DNA of 64,000 nt from Enchytraeus crypticus (taxonomy: Eukaryota; Annelida; Clitellata; Enchytraeida; Enchytraeidae): positions 1,736,501-1,800,500 of the forward strand of contig CAJHZI010000513.1 of NCBI GenBank assembly GCA_905160935.1, written 5' to 3'. The notes beneath the pieces are model-generated. The model did not search any database. It saw only the letters and a list, made by a program, of their open reading frames with translations, and had not been told where the DNA came from. Positions 32,013 to 43,446 of this stretch are shown here, one piece after another. Made by a program: the position numbers and the translations under genes. Numbering within the stretch: position 1 is the stretch's first letter; every line of letters starts with the position of its first letter.

Positions 32013-32276
32013 TTAGTTTAGTAGTTTACTGGTCGCAGAATGTTCTAGAGACTTCTCCCTCCGCCTCTCCGCAGCCCGCACCTGTTTCTGCAGAGAGGGC
32101 GCGAGGGTTTCGAGGGCTGACAGGGCGGGGGTAGGCTGGCGGTACACTGCCCACGGGTGCACAGAGGGTTCCAGCTCGGTGGTTCTTAACCACGGCGTGT
32201 AGTGCTTCATAAAACGTCGATACCCGGAGTTGAAACTGTCCGTATTAAAATAGTCAGAGACTTGTTCACCCTTCTC
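32013..32276 (-). CDS. PTCD1: PTCD1 exon 9 with stop codon
   Basis: 87 codons plus TAA. EKGEQVSDYFNTDSFNSGYR, then FMKHYTPWL, matching the GFRAYYKQWL-type family C-terminus, then a Pro/Arg-rich tail. Confidence 0.9.
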   Translation of the reverse strand, partial: EKGEQVSDYFNTDSFNSGYRRFMKHYTPWLRTTELEPSVHPWAVYRQPTPALSALETLAPSLQKQVRAAERRREKSLEHSATSKLLN

Positions 32277-35200
32277 CTGAAATTCCAAAATACGTCATAA
32301 AACAGAAGATAAAATCTAAGTAGTACTAAATTTATAATTCATCATCATCATCATCTTCTTCCCTTGAATCCCAGTTAATCCCTAGTTAGTTCACAGTTAA
32401 CTAATTTTCTAATTAAATATAATAAAATACTTAACACACAGGACAACTATATATATATAACAACAATCAACTAGTACGTAATATTTTTAACATCTCACGA
32501 TAAATGCACGAACTGAATAAAACTTTATGATTAAAAGTTCTTCCATTTTCTCATCCAAGAACTAATTCAGGACTATGGATCCAGCAACAAAGTAATCCAT
32601 TTGCTGCATCTTACAAGGCAGGACTCACTATTCACGTCAAATAGCGTTGAAATGTTGGCATCAACCTTGCTTCAGCAAGGTTGATGCCAACATTTCAACG
32701 CAAAATAGGAATCTTCTTTCTGGCTATGATAATTATGAAAATATAATAATAATAATTATTACTATTATTACTATGAATATATAATTATTCTTTATGGCTA
32801 TTGACAGCTTGATAAAGTATATATAGTGGTTTAAATGATAATTCTACTCAACTTAACATAATCAGTATTGAGCGTGTAAGCCTACTGGTAAACTTGGTTG
32901 ATGATAGCGTACCTTTTTAACGATGATGGACTTAGCAAGACTGACGCTCTTTTCAAGAGCCTCTATGATCTTGTCGCTTGCTCTGATGTTGTATCTCTTC
33001 ATCGACTGCATGATCTCGCTCTTGTAGCTGAAGTCCAGTTTGGTCTGCTGCAACAGTATCTCAAATATCTCCACAGTCGGGTAGAGCTTCGCTTCCTGGC
33101 ACCAACATGCAGAAAATTTACATATTAATTATACAACGACAATGAAATAAAACATGACACAATGAAAACAACGCAATATAATTGAATATAACTATAACAA
33201 TAAAATACACTTCACGACGCTATTCGCTTCAGAATATATACTAAATTACAATACAACCTGGATTTAACGTTGCTTTCAATTCGAATTTGATTTGTAATCA
33301 ATTACGTATTGTATACTGAAAGTTAAAAGTTAATTTTCTTATGATTGAGTCAAGAAAAGAGAGCACTCAGTCAAATTCTAGCAACAGTGATTTTCGTTTT
33401 GTAAGAAATGTTTCATTTCTATCAATATTTACAGAGGTCTAGACAGCCATGACGGTTGTGACTTTAGAACACGAGTTAACACTTCATGCTCATTAGTGTA
33501 TGCCAAGAACGGTCATTTACAATGATAGGCGAACTGTTATAGAAAAGAGAATGATTTCTAACAGAGACACACGCACATGCAGAGAGAAATACAGACACAA
33601 ATATTCAGAGAGAAATAGAGACACAAACATGCAGACAGGTTGAGTCACAAAGACAAATAGAGACAAGCGAAGCTACCAAGGGCAGACAAACAACACTACA
33701 TAGCACACACACCTCGAGACACTTGAAGAACTGGCCGAGGTCAGATTTGGACACACACCCCATTGCGAGACAGCCAAACGTTCTTAGCGTTGGCTTAAGC
33801 CCGGCCCTGTCCATCAACTTCAAAACTTCCTGAATAGAGATCAGCAAAACATCTTAAAGCTATTAAATCTATTAATAATTAATATATTAATTAGATTTAT
33901 TAATTATTAATATAATAAAAATATTAATCTATTTATTAAATTATTATTAGATTTGATTAATTATTAAATCTATTATTTATTTGTTAAAGCTATTAATTGT
34001 CATTTTTAAGGATCATAATAAATTCGTTATGTATTCCGACTTATATTTCCCAGCCAAGCCAAACAGAGAAAAACTCAGAAGAGCCATGGGACAACCAAGT
34101 CCTTCAACCCTTTGTGAGCTAATGAACTGACAGTACTGACCGTATGCAGAGGTTGACTATCTTAGAAGATTGTACAGTTGAGCAAATTTCCAGAATTTCT
34201 GTTTTTCTGTATTAGAGAAGAAGTGGCGACCTCAACAGTTGTCACCTAGGTCAGGAGATAGCTAGCTGTATCTCACAGACTGGGTTCAGCTATCACCTCG
34301 GACATTCTGAGCATGGTAGACTAGTACTTAAATTGTCCCCTGGCTTGCGACACACACAATCATTAAACTTAGCCCTCTAAATAATAAGAATAACACTGAA
34401 CATTAACATCAGCGCATTTTACAGACTGTCATGTCTGAATTAAACGAGTAAATATATCATACAAGCAAACATATAAGACAAAACTTAGGTACATCAATCC
34501 ATAGTTTTATGTGCTTGATAAATTAAATTAAGCACGTCTTGTCATCAAGACTATGACTAGACTGAAACTAATTGGAAGCCAAGTCAAGGAAAAAAGAAAA
34601 GAGGAAGACCCAGAAGTACTTGATTCAACATGATCAACAAAGATTTGAAACTTTGAACGTTTCATGGAAAGATGCTGAGAGGATTGCTAACGACAGAAAA
34701 GAATGGAGGAATGTTGCCGCCCTATGTTCTCTACAGAACGCAAGGAACTTCTGAGTCATCAACACTATTATCAACACTATGTACCCAAGCTTCCCGGTGA
34801 TCTTTTCTAAGATTTCTGCGCCTGATAACAGCGCTCATGAAATCAGAGTCTGGTGCCACTCCGTGAGCCGACATGGAGGACAGCAGGTCCGCCTCAGCCG
34901 TACTCGTGGGTCCCACACACTCCAAGAGCTGAGAGAAAGTTTTGATATCTGGGGGGGCCCCGTCTCGCCTCATGTGGGACAGCACCCCGGGGAGACCTCC
35001 CAGCAGGGCCAGGCGGTCCACGGGACCAGTGGGGGTCCTCAGGTTGACACCCTCGGGGATAAATGGATTAGGATTGAGTAGATTTGGTACATCTAGGTCA
35101 AGGATTGAAGGACCATCTTCTAAGGATTTGGAGGGTAGAAGAGGCTTCGCAGTAGATAGGGCTGAGTCTGTAGAACTGTTGACTGTAGAACTCTCCAAAT

Positions 35201-38200
35201 CGGTGATTGTTGAGGTCTAAAAGCATATACAACGAAAAGGATTAGACAAGTAACTAAAACAGGGATTGTTGTGGTCTGAAATACAAAGAGAATTATACTA
35301 GAATCACAATTAGTCACTACTGCGGTCTAGTGTATAGGCAAAGCAAAAAAGTAGGATATTGAAGTAAAACAATTAAAAGATATCGTAACATTCCAAGTCT
35401 CAAATAGAGCATCACAGAGATAGGACTGCCTAGATGTCCATAGAAATCAAAGTTAAACTTAAAAACCATAAGTTTAATGATTGCATTCGATACGACGTAA
35501 ATTTAAATAATCTGCATCTAATTAATTAATGAGTGTGTACCAGAGAGATTTCTCTCCTAAATCTACAGACTGACTTAAAACATAATTCTATAATACTTTC
35601 AATAGCTATATAATCTTTACAAACATCAACTCTGTTAAATCGTTTAGTAAGAAAAGTCAAACCTCGTCTTCAGGCAACATTGTCCACTGAATCACATTTG
35701 GACTGATGCTATCACTGCCATGGTCCATTGGCAACAAAGTACTATGACGGGCAGTAGCATCTGACGAAAACGTTTTGTCCTTATTCTGAGTAGCTTCTTT
35801 AACTCTGTCCTTATCATCATATAACGATGCCGTATTAGAAACATCTTTATTTGCAACAACATCTAATAGAAGCTGTTTGTTCTCTTTCCGGCTGATAACT
35901 CTCGATTTGTTGTCTGCCGATGACAGACTTTGATCGTTCTGATAGCAACTGACGTCACAAAGCTTGCTCTTTTTGATTGGCTGGCTGACTTTGGCAGAGC
36001 TGCCGCTAAGTAGCTGCGCAGCGTATGATTGGTCGCCCAGTCCACAGTCTCTGACCACTCGCAGCAGCAGGTTGTAGTGGTACGTGTTGGGCTTTATCTT
36101 GCGCTTTCTCATCAGGCGCCACATCTAAAATACATTGAGCGCAAGCACCAGCAACATAGATATTGAGCCATAGAGCGTAATAGTAAAAATAATAATTATA
36201 ATAATAAAGGTTCAAAGCCCGTTTCCTCATCCAGGGATGAGGAAAACATATTTCATATATGTAAAGATATTATAGATAAATAAACATATTTCATATATGT
36301 AAAGATCATCATCATCCCTTTTAATCCCAGTTTATCTAGGGTCGGGATAAAAATAGATCTTCTCTACTCCTCTTTGTCCCATACCATATCAAAATCTCTT
36401 CCATTTGTTTCAGAAAATTTTGTAGCGAAGTCCGGAGCCTAGGCTCTCATATATGTAAAGATATTACACATATATAGACTTATTTCATATATGTAAAGAT
36501 ATTTTATACATAGACATATTTCATATATGTAAAGTTAATACACATATTTTTACCTGAGTCTTCAACAACCCGGGCTGACTAACCGTGGACAGCACATGTC
36601 GTAAAAGGCGACCAAGCACTAAGAGTCAATGTACCAAAGTCAGAAAGGGCATTCGGTTTGGTGAGTGCCTAGGCTCCAGGAATTGCTACAGAATTTTCTA
36701 AAATGAATGGAAAAGTTTCTATTCGTTTCCTGATCCTAGTTAAACTGGGATTCAAGATGATTATGATGAAGATGCCGAAAGATATTATACATATAAAAAT
36801 GTACATGTAGTACTATAAATATAAATAATAACAGCACATATAAATATGTACTATAGTATATACATCATAAGTACAAACACAACACGTACATATATTGTAA
36901 CACTCGAATAAACTAGTTAATAAACAGATTTAGGAAATAGACAGCACTATCACACAAGAAATCTCAAGCGAGTCTCACTGAACTTCCTGTAAGCGTACAA
37001 TACAATACCTAACGTCAGTCGTCTTAAAAGATGATACATACAAAAACATCTATATTATAATTCTAAAAAGCAAAACAATTTTTAAAAAAATCAAAAACTA
37101 CAAATATCAATGCTCAAACCTCTATGGCATGTTTAAGTCCCGCCCCTTTATCCGACGCACAAGCCATCAGTAGAAATGAATAGCATTGCTCATCGATTTT
37201 AAGTCTCGCCTCCCACGCCTCATCCACCAATGAGAAAGCTTTCTGAATGTCGCCACAGCGAGCATAGGCTTTGATCATCGCGTGATAGGTCATAATGTTC
37301 GGTTGGTACTCTTTATCCTGCATCAGTTGACAGAGTCTATCAGCTCTCTGCAAGCCGTCGCTGGTCCACGGACTGTTGCTGCATGCATTGAACAGAGCCG
37401 TGTACGTGGGAGCCTGGGGCTCCAGCCCAAATTTTTTCATCTGTTTATGACATTAGATACAATAAAGCTTTCAATTTCATCTTCTACACCTTCGTATACT
37501 TTAATATTAGATACAATAAAATGAAGCTTTCAATTTCATCTTCTACACCTTTGAATACTATAATATTAAATACAATAAAAAAAAGCTTTTAATTTCATCT
37601 TCTGCACCTTCGTACACTTTATATAGCAACTAAACACGAAGGGATTTGAGACTATCTCTCAAATGTCTACTCAGTGTATTAAATGCAATAATAAGTATAT
37701 TTATATATAAGTGTCACATTGTATACAAGCCACAGCAGCAATACTACTGAAATGCAGCCAAGTAAGTGGCTGAGATTCTAAGGTGAAATTTTTAAATTTG
37801 TGAACTTATTAAACATAATAGCAAATATACCCATTAGAGTGCTGCGCCATGTGGAAGGTCATAGTAGAGTTAAAGTAATACAATACATTATTTTAGGGCT
37901 AAATTTGCAGGGGCATTGATAATTTAGACTAAATTTATTCATCTGTGCATTTAATATAATACAAGAGGATGGGAAGAAGATGATGGGGAGTTGAACTATG
38001 AGGTTTCCCCGTGTTGTGTCCGGGTCGTTTGAAGAATTTGAGTAAACCGGTGACTGCAGGTGTCATAGAAGGCGACTAACGCACTAAGATCCATAGCAAC
38101 GTCAGAAAGGGCATTCAGTTGGTGAGCACCTAGGCTCCAGTAATTGATACAAAACTTAAACGAATGGATCAACTTTCCCGACCCTGGTTAAACTGGGAGT

Positions 38201-41200
38201 AAGGGAAGATGATGATGATGATGAATTACATATAATACAAGAGGATGGGAAGAAGAGAATGAGGACTTTGAGGTTTATGAGGTTAGCAGCAGGATCCAGG
38301 ATGTGTGGGCAAAATGGAGGCAGCTAGTGGAGTGTTGTGTGATAAAAGAATACCAATAATTTCCAAAAAGAATGAAAAAATAGGTGATTGGCAGATAATA
38401 TGGTATGAAACAGACAGGATTTGAGAAGATCTATCTGTATCCAGACCCTAGTTAAACTGAAATTCAAGGGAAGATGACGATGATGATGTGCATTAAATGT
38501 CATATAACACATAAAACATTAGGCTAAATGTAAGAAAGAGTTCGACAGTCAAGCCAAATTTCTTAACCACTGTAATAGATTAGTCAAAATTTCAAACACA
38601 GCCCTGATAAATAGTAAAATGAAATAAAATTTAATAAATACATTATAACAATTAAAAAAATTCAAGTTGTTATGTTATTAAGTCATTCTTAACATCAGTG
38701 TCAGACAAGACAATCAAATGAATGTTATAATAGAATGTTTGCATTCAGCAATATATTTTAAATAAATCGAGTCAAGCTAAAATGCTTAGTTTGAGTCCAA
38801 TAAAATTTCTTAAGAAATCAATGTACCATGAAAAGCAGCATACCGAAAGAAAAACCATACTAGAATTAGACCAATCTCAAACCTTATTGAAAAGTTGAAA
38901 CGCTTTTTTAGTATATCCTGCTCTACCAAGAACTCCAATAAGAACTGTGAACACATATTGAGTGGGCTTGACCCTATCTTCCTTCAACATTTGGGTTTCA
39001 AGCACATCAATAGCCTCATAGACCTAAACCAATCAATACATAAAGAAAATTTCAAGAAATGTTAAAAAGTGCATCATTTAATGAAATCAATCAGTCAATC
39101 AATAAGAATTTAACACCCGGTTCCTTGCATAAGGTAATATCAGGGACGTCAAACATAAAAAAATTAACATTGTAACAAATTAGTAGCGTTCAATAAATAC
39201 TCTTATTTCAAATTTAAAATGTATGTTTTGATGACCCATCTGTAATACCATGAACTTTTGCATAAAATCTATGGGCTTAAAATATCGGTATGGCTCTTGA
39301 GACATTTAATGTCTTTCACACACCATTAGAGAGCTCACTGTATCGCAGAGTTGAAAATGATCTTCAAGAAACAACTGATATTTCCAGACTCAATTTCAAA
39401 TTATTCTTGTAAATGATACAGTAATAAATTTCTGATAATTGTAAAATTCTATTGTCTACAACAATTTAAAACTACTATACACATACACACAATGTATGAG
39501 TATAGTTTTGTATATTATTCTTTTCATCATCATCATCAGTTCCTTGCATTCTGTACACAACATAGGGCAGTAACATTCCTCCATTCGTTTCTATCATCAG
39601 CAATCTTCACAGCGTCTTCCCGTGAAATGTTTAATGCTCTCAAATCCTTGTTGATCGTACTTAACCAAGAACTTCTAGGTTCACCTCGTTTCCTTTTTTC
39701 TTGAGTTGGCTTCCAGTTAACTGTGCAGTCTTTGCATATATATCCTTATTTGCGTATCTTTGTGTATTCTTTTCATAAATGAGTATAAATAGTGTACAGG
39801 GGAATAAATTACTTATAGATACCTTCCCAGCCCTACCCAGCTTGGCTATACGACGTCCATACCAGTGAGGTGGGTGGAGTCTACCGGTCTCTGACAGCCT
39901 AATGTACGGCCTATCTTCATCCTTTTCATCATCAGCATACCTGACACAAATTAAGTAAAAAGTCACTAAATTTCAAATAGATCAACAGTGGAATTATATT
40001 AAACTAACGATATGATTTCTCATACTAACGTCCCTGACATCATCTTTGTATGAGGAAATGGGCGTTAAACCTTTATTATTATTATTACTAAATTATTAAG
40101 TTCATTAGTAGCTGTTGAGTACCTGAGCGAGAACATGAATGATTTTAGTTAAATTGTAAAATTGTATTCAAAATTTAGAGAAATTATTGAGAATCAAGAA
40201 TACACAAATTAAGGATTCCTAAATGATTCAGAGATATTTTATACTTCGCAATATAATCCACAAACAAATATCATTGAAATGTGAATTATGCTCCTTTACA
40301 TTGATGTAGTTGGTCTTAAGACCATTCTGACGGGGTTTAGAGTGCTCGGCAGGGTTGGCAAGTTTTTGCCACTAAGTGGAAAAAACCGGCTTTTTTCCAT
40401 GGAAAAAACCGTCCCGGCAAAAACTAGTTTTTGCCATGGCAAAAACCGACTAAGCGGCAAAAACCTTCCTGGCAAAAGTCTTTCTTGTCTAAAACATAAA
40501 AACTAGTAACAACTACATTATATTGCAGTCCCACTAATTGGTCACACACAGAGTTATCAAGTTTCTGCCTGCACAATTTGATAAACTAGTAGTGTAACAC
40601 CTTATAACGAAAGTAAATCCCTGAGGCATAACGTTCTAAACTTTAAAAACTAGATTACAAAAAGTAGCACACAGAGGTCAGTGGTGACATTAAAAAATAT
40701 TTAACTACCTAAATTAAAGGTTAAAATTGGATATAATGTAAAAAATGTGGTCACAGATTATGCTAAGAATATGGTTAAAATGAGACGACTTTTAAAGGAG
40801 GAAGATCAGGGATTAATTGCGTACGGCTGTGCGGCACATACACTAAATTTCCTTGCAGAAGAGCATGAACAAGAAATTGAACCAGGAATTTGTCACCTAG
40901 TCAATGATTTAAACCTTACTGACAAACTAAGGACTTGATATCAAGGCTTCGACCAGTTGCTGCAGCTCTAGATAAATTACAAAGCGACAAAGCGAGTTTA
41001 GCAGATACTTGTCATGAATGGTTTTCACTTTTGAATACAGAGAGTTTGCAACCACATTGAGCAATAATTCAACAGAGACTAATAAAAATATAATATAAAT
41101 GACTGATAGAAATCAAAGAACTGCAAATAAAAAAATCTGTTAAGTGCCTAAGCTGTTCTATAGTTAATATAATTAGCAGTAATTATGTGTTAACAAGCTA

Positions 41201-42781
41201 GTGATGTTACAGTAACCTAGAATTTCAAATACTGTGAAGCAAGTTCTAAACAGTTAGTTTTTAAAAAATTTAATGTGAGTGGCAAATTGATATTAAATTG
41301 TTTGTTAACATTTCTAACATCAAATTTAACTTATAAAGTTTATGTTGTAAACGGTATAATACATTTACAAGCATAAAATATTTCTATTCCAGTCTTGATT
41401 TTTCAAACGGTTTTTGCCAGTTTTTGACATGGTTTTTGCCAGTGTCCTGGCAAAAACCCTTTTTGCCATGGCAAAAACCCAACCCTGGTGCTCGGCTATG
41501 TTGCGTATCAATTGAACGGATTTAAAATGTTAAACTACGTCGTGCCCGGTTAGTACTTTGTAGGTGATCACCTTCAAAGACCAAGTGGTGCCAGCTTTGA
41601 AAGAAAAAAATCCCGATGGTGTTGAAAGATTATTCTTAAATCTGCGCCAGCTGCATCGAAGTGTCAACAAAAGAATGTCTTAATAGCGTAGGAGTAACGT
41701 CATGAAGTTTTAAATGGCAGAGCCTCAGGTGAATTGAACCCTCGTGGGTTCGAATCCCAACCGCGCTGATCTGAGAGTAAAATCTCGGACATTCACTGGA
41801 CGGGTTATACAGAAAATGGTCTAAAATGCCTAACGGCTTAAAAGTGTGGTGTTAAAAGTGATAGATATCAACATAGTTGATCATTTCACTCTAATGCGTG
41901 TTTAACGGCAATGATTACTAATAAATATTTGGAGAAAGGAGGAAATAATGAAAACAGTAAACAGAAACCAAGAAAGGAAACTTTGTATGCACATGAGGTT
42001 GTCAAGTGTACAACCACACGAACAAAAAAATAATAATAAAATATAAACAATTCAAAATTATTTCATAAAATAATGCTCCAGAAAACTCTGGCCTCAGTCT
42101 TGGGTCTTCTGGCCTCCATTTTGAAACCTTCACACACCCTTAAGCTTCCCTCTGTATGAATATTTAGTTACCATCATCATCATCTTCACTTCAATTCCAT
42201 TTTAACTAGTGTCCGGATAGGAATAGACCTTCTCAGCTCCTCTAGAGCAGCCTTATGCCAATCCCTATTTTTAGAAAATGTTGTAGCAATTTCTAGAGTC
42301 TAGGCATTCACCAACCCAATGCCCTTTATGATGTTGGTTTGGATTTTAGTGCTTTAGTCGCTTCCTATGTAAATTGCAGTCATCAGTTGGTTCATATTTT
42401 AAACAACCCGAACACAGCATGGGGAATGAATATTTCATATGTGTGATAAAATACAAAGAGGACAACAGTTGCAATAATGTGTAGGTACTAATTAGTTAAG
42501 GGACCAGTGAAAACGGATATACATTTCATACAACAGCATTGTGCACATAAAGTAAAAAATAGATAATTAAGTCGCCATTAACTCATCCATCTAATCACAA
42601 AAGTACTTAACATCAGGACAACTTATACAATATTTATGCAATAAAGAAAGACAACTCAAAGAGCCACTGTATAATTTAGAGACTTTAAGATACAGTTCAT
42701 AGTGCTTACTTATATAAGTTTTACTACAATAAAACATTTAAGGAACAAATTAACAATCATCATTTATATGAGGGCAATAGG

Positions 42782-42870
<89 letters not shown>

Positions 42871-43301
42871 GATAAATATTACTTTTGCTCTTCGTATTGC
42901 ATTTCCTTTTGCCAATCATCAGAAAGTGTTCCAAACGTTTTCGACCATTCCTGTACTCGAGGACTCTCGAAAGAGGTTATCCGATCACTAATTTTTCTGG
43001 CTTGACTTCTTTTCCCTCCTGATTCATTACCACGAACTGCTTGTAAGGTACCAAATCTGTCCTCTTCATCCACTGAATTTAATAACACGCTATCATTTAG
43101 ATTTTGATCAATTTTACTTGAAAGAGCTTTTTCTCGATCTTCATTATTGTTCATTCTCGTTGATAATTTTTGTTGCTGGATTTGTAGATGGACTGGGAGT
43201 GTCCTGCACAAACCCAATGACTTATCCAGTGCATGGACATTGCGACAGAATTGATCGATGACACCTTGCGATTTATATCCTTTACTAAGAATTCTAAACA
43301 T
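32013..43301 (-). CDS. PTCD1: PTCD1, mitochondrial pentatricopeptide-repeat protein, complete, 9 exons
   Basis: PTCD1 is a mitochondrial matrix RNA-binding PPR protein linked to leucine tRNA levels and large ribosomal RNA maturation (family knowledge). Exons 5' to 3': 43301-42883, 39940-39823, 39023-38883, 37440-37120, 36124-35663, 35216-34785, 33829-33713, 33095-32913, 32276-32013. All borders are GT/AG and all phases agree; the product is about 818 aa, longer than the roughly 700 aa of vertebrate forms. Residues 1-60 are basic and hydroxylated with few acids, as for a mitochondrial presequence. Then DEEDRFGTL, a conserved PTCD1 motif. PPR-type units follow at about 197-229 (TQYVFTVLIGVLGRAGY), 234-265 (APTYTALFNACSNSPW), 273-305 (PNIMTYHAMIKAYARCG) and 345-370 (YHYNLLLRVVRDCGLGD), with weaker ones to about 690. 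The extra length is mostly a Ser/Lys-rich insert in exon 5. Confidence 0.93.
32644..32701. repeat. Perfect 28-bp inverted repeat with 2-nt loop
   Basis: The left arm is GCGTTGAAATGTTGGCATCA plus ACCTTGCT, then TC, then its exact reverse complement. Lies in PTCD1 intron 8. Confidence 0.97.
32913..33095 (-). CDS. PTCD1: PTCD1 exon 8
   Basis: 61 codons. EAKLYPTVEIFEILLQQTKL, then SYKSEIMQSMKRYNIRASDK and an alpha-helical end. Acceptor GGTGCCAG, donor GTACGC. Confidence 0.88.
33713..33829 (-). CDS. PTCD1: PTCD1 exon 7
   Basis: 39 codons, phase 0. EVLKLMDRAGLKPTLRTFGC, then LAMGCVSKSDLGQFFKCLE, a PPR matching the family's PNLQTFCNLAIGC block. Confidence 0.9.
34555..34755 (+). mobile_element. LINE 3' end (third type), copy 1
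   Basis: Plus strand reads, with one frameshift, GKKKRGRPRS, then NVSWKDAERIANDRKEWRNV, AALCSLQNARNF. This is the last segment of a non-LTR RT ORF. It overlaps the end of PTCD1 intron 6. Confidence 0.75.
34785..35216 (-). CDS. PTCD1: PTCD1 exon 6
   Basis: 144 codons after acceptor GCTTTTAG. It includes LALLGGLPGVLSHMRRDGAP, then PDIKTFSQLLECVG and a PPR-like ADLLSSMSAHGVAPD. The donor is taken as TTGG|GTACAT, which keeps phase 0 with exon 7. Confidence 0.87.
35663..36124 (-). CDS. PTCD1: PTCD1 exon 5: PPR and low-complexity insert
   Basis: 154 codons. It begins MWRLMRKRKIKPNTYHYNLL, then RVVRDCGLGD. The remaining 110 residues (Ser, Lys, Asp and Asn-rich) are poorly conserved in the family. 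Confidence 0.9.
36190..36245 (-). mobile_element. L2-like 3' tail fragment
   Basis: Minus strand: TCATCCCTGGATGAGGAAAC, then GGGCTTTGAACCTTTATTAT. Same terminal word as in the L2-like copy at 60440-61010. Directly upstream of PTCD1 exon 5. Confidence 0.55.
36300..36445 (-). mobile_element. LINE/SINE 3' end with GATGATG tail
   Basis: Minus strand contains CCTAGGCTCCGGACTTC, TATGGGACAAAGAGG, then ACTGGGATTAAAAGGGATGA. Confidence 0.65.
36545..36785 (+). mobile_element. Mosaic SINE, head plus GATGATG-type tail
   Basis: ACCGTGGACAGCACATGTCG, TAAAAGGCGACCAAGCACTA, AGAAAGGGCATTCGGTTTGG, GTGCCTAGGCTCCAGGAATT, then TAAACTGGGATTCAAGATGA. Other copies at 38010-38225, 42170-42425, 53905-54090 and 62640-62880. 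Confidence 0.75.
37120..37440 (-). CDS. PTCD1: PTCD1 exon 4: PPR array
   Basis: 107 codons, phase 0. It reads MKKFGLEPQAPTYTALFNAC, then QPNIMTYHAMIKAYARCGD, then CYSFLLMACASDKGAGLKHA. Acceptor AAACAG next to a 59-bp tandem repeat. Confidence 0.93.
37443..37620. repeat. 59-bp tandem repeat, three copies, at an exon acceptor
   Basis: AGCTTTCAATTTCATCTTCT starts at 37466, 37525 and (diverged) 37584. The array ends against the acceptor of PTCD1 exon 4. Confidence 0.9.
38010..38225 (+). mobile_element. Mosaic SINE, head plus GATGATG-type tail, near full length
   Basis: CCCGTGTTGTGTCCGGGTCG, GTGACTGCAGGTGTCATAGA, AGGCGACTAACGCACTAAGA, GGCATTCAGTTGGTGAGCAC, CTAGGCTCCAGTAATT, TAAACTGGGAGTAAGGGAAG, then GATGATGATGATG. 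Confidence 0.8.
38235..38495 (+). mobile_element. LINE 3' untranslated end with GATGATG tail
   Basis: Ends AGACCCTAGTTAAACTGAAA, then TTCAAGGGAAGATGACGATG, like the LINE at 1440-2080. It lies directly next to the SINE at 38010-38225. A related end is at 51415-51560. Confidence 0.65.
38883..39023 (-). CDS. PTCD1: PTCD1 exon 3: first PPR
   Basis: 47 codons, phase 0 at both ends. It reads VYEAIDVLETQMLKED, then PTQYVFTVLIGVLGRAGYT, the usual first PPR of PTCD1. Confidence 0.92.
39525..39720 (-). mobile_element. LINE 3' end (third type), copy 2
   Basis: Minus-strand frame LSTINKDLRALNISREDAVK, then IADDRNEWRNVTALCCVQNA, homologous to the copy at 34555-34755. In PTCD1 intron 2. Confidence 0.75.
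39823..39940 (-). CDS. PTCD1: PTCD1 exon 2
   Basis: 118 bp. It completes the split Lys codon and reads YADDEKDEDRPYIRLSETGR, then HWYGRRIAKLGRAGK. Acceptor TTGTGTCAG, donor GTATCT. Confidence 0.9.
40020..40092 (+). mobile_element. L2-like 3' tail fragment
   Basis: ACGTCCCTGACATCATCTTT, then TATGAGGAAATGGGCGTTAA, then ACCTTTATTATTATTATT. Confidence 0.65.
40350..41487 (+). mobile_element. hAT-superfamily transposon, nonautonomous remnant with intact ends
   Basis: Ends CAGGGTTGG (40350) and CCAACCCTG (to 41487) are perfect inverted repeats. Both sides carry GTGCTCGG (40342-40349 and 41488-41495), an exact 8-bp target duplication, the hAT hallmark. Subterminal blocks repeat TTTTTGCC and TGCCATGGCA in both orientations. 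Inside, at 40747-40938, a plus-strand frame reads VTDYAKNMVKMRRLLKEE, then YGCAAHTLNFLAEEHE, a piece of a hAT transposase catalytic region. The 1.1-kb element cannot encode a whole transposase. It sits in PTCD1 intron 1. Confidence 0.93.
40747..40938 (+). pseudogene. hAT transposase fragment
   Basis: 63 residues resembling the part of hAT transposases around VTDNAxNM and GCxAHxLNL. It has no start or end of its own and the frame closes shortly after DLNLTDKLRT. A dead internal relic. Confidence 0.8.
41681..41910 (+). mobile_element. tRNA-derived SINE, copy 2 (best B box)
   Basis: A-box-like TAGCGTAGGAGTAACG at 41684, and a perfect polymerase III B box GGTTCGAATCC at 41757-41767. Then CGCGCTGATCTGAGAGTAAA, CATTCACTGGACGGG and TAGTTGATCATTTCACT. 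Confidence 0.88.
42170..42425 (-). mobile_element. Mosaic SINE, GATGATG-type tail
   Basis: Minus strand: CCCATGCTGTGTTCGGGTTG head, AGGAAGCGACTAAAGCACTA, AAAGGGCATTGGGTTGGTGA, TAGACTCTAGAAATTGC, then a GATGATGATG end. Confidence 0.7.
42782..42866. repeat. (TA)n microsatellite beside PTCD1 exon 1
   Basis: A nearly pure TA run of about 80 bp. Confidence 0.97.
42883..43301 (-). CDS. PTCD1: PTCD1 exon 1
   Basis: 139 codons plus two bases. It starts MFRILSKGYKSQGVIDQFCR (presequence-like) and ends KEMQYEEQ. It contains DEEDRFGTLQ. Donor GTAATA. A long (TA)n tract begins about 20 bp inside the intron. Confidence 0.9.
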
Positions 43302-43446
43302 TATACAAATCTATAAGTGCATATACTTATTAAGCAGAGATATTAAAAGTTTGCTGCTTATTTATTGAGATTATATTTAATCAGGAAATTTATTCTATGG
43401 ACGTATCAATGATATTTTGGACGACAATATAGTATCGAATTGTTGT

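Noticed and set aside
41684-41770. A tRNA gene
   Set aside because: A and B boxes are present, but the sequence continues into a conserved non-tRNA body shared by other copies; it is a SINE.
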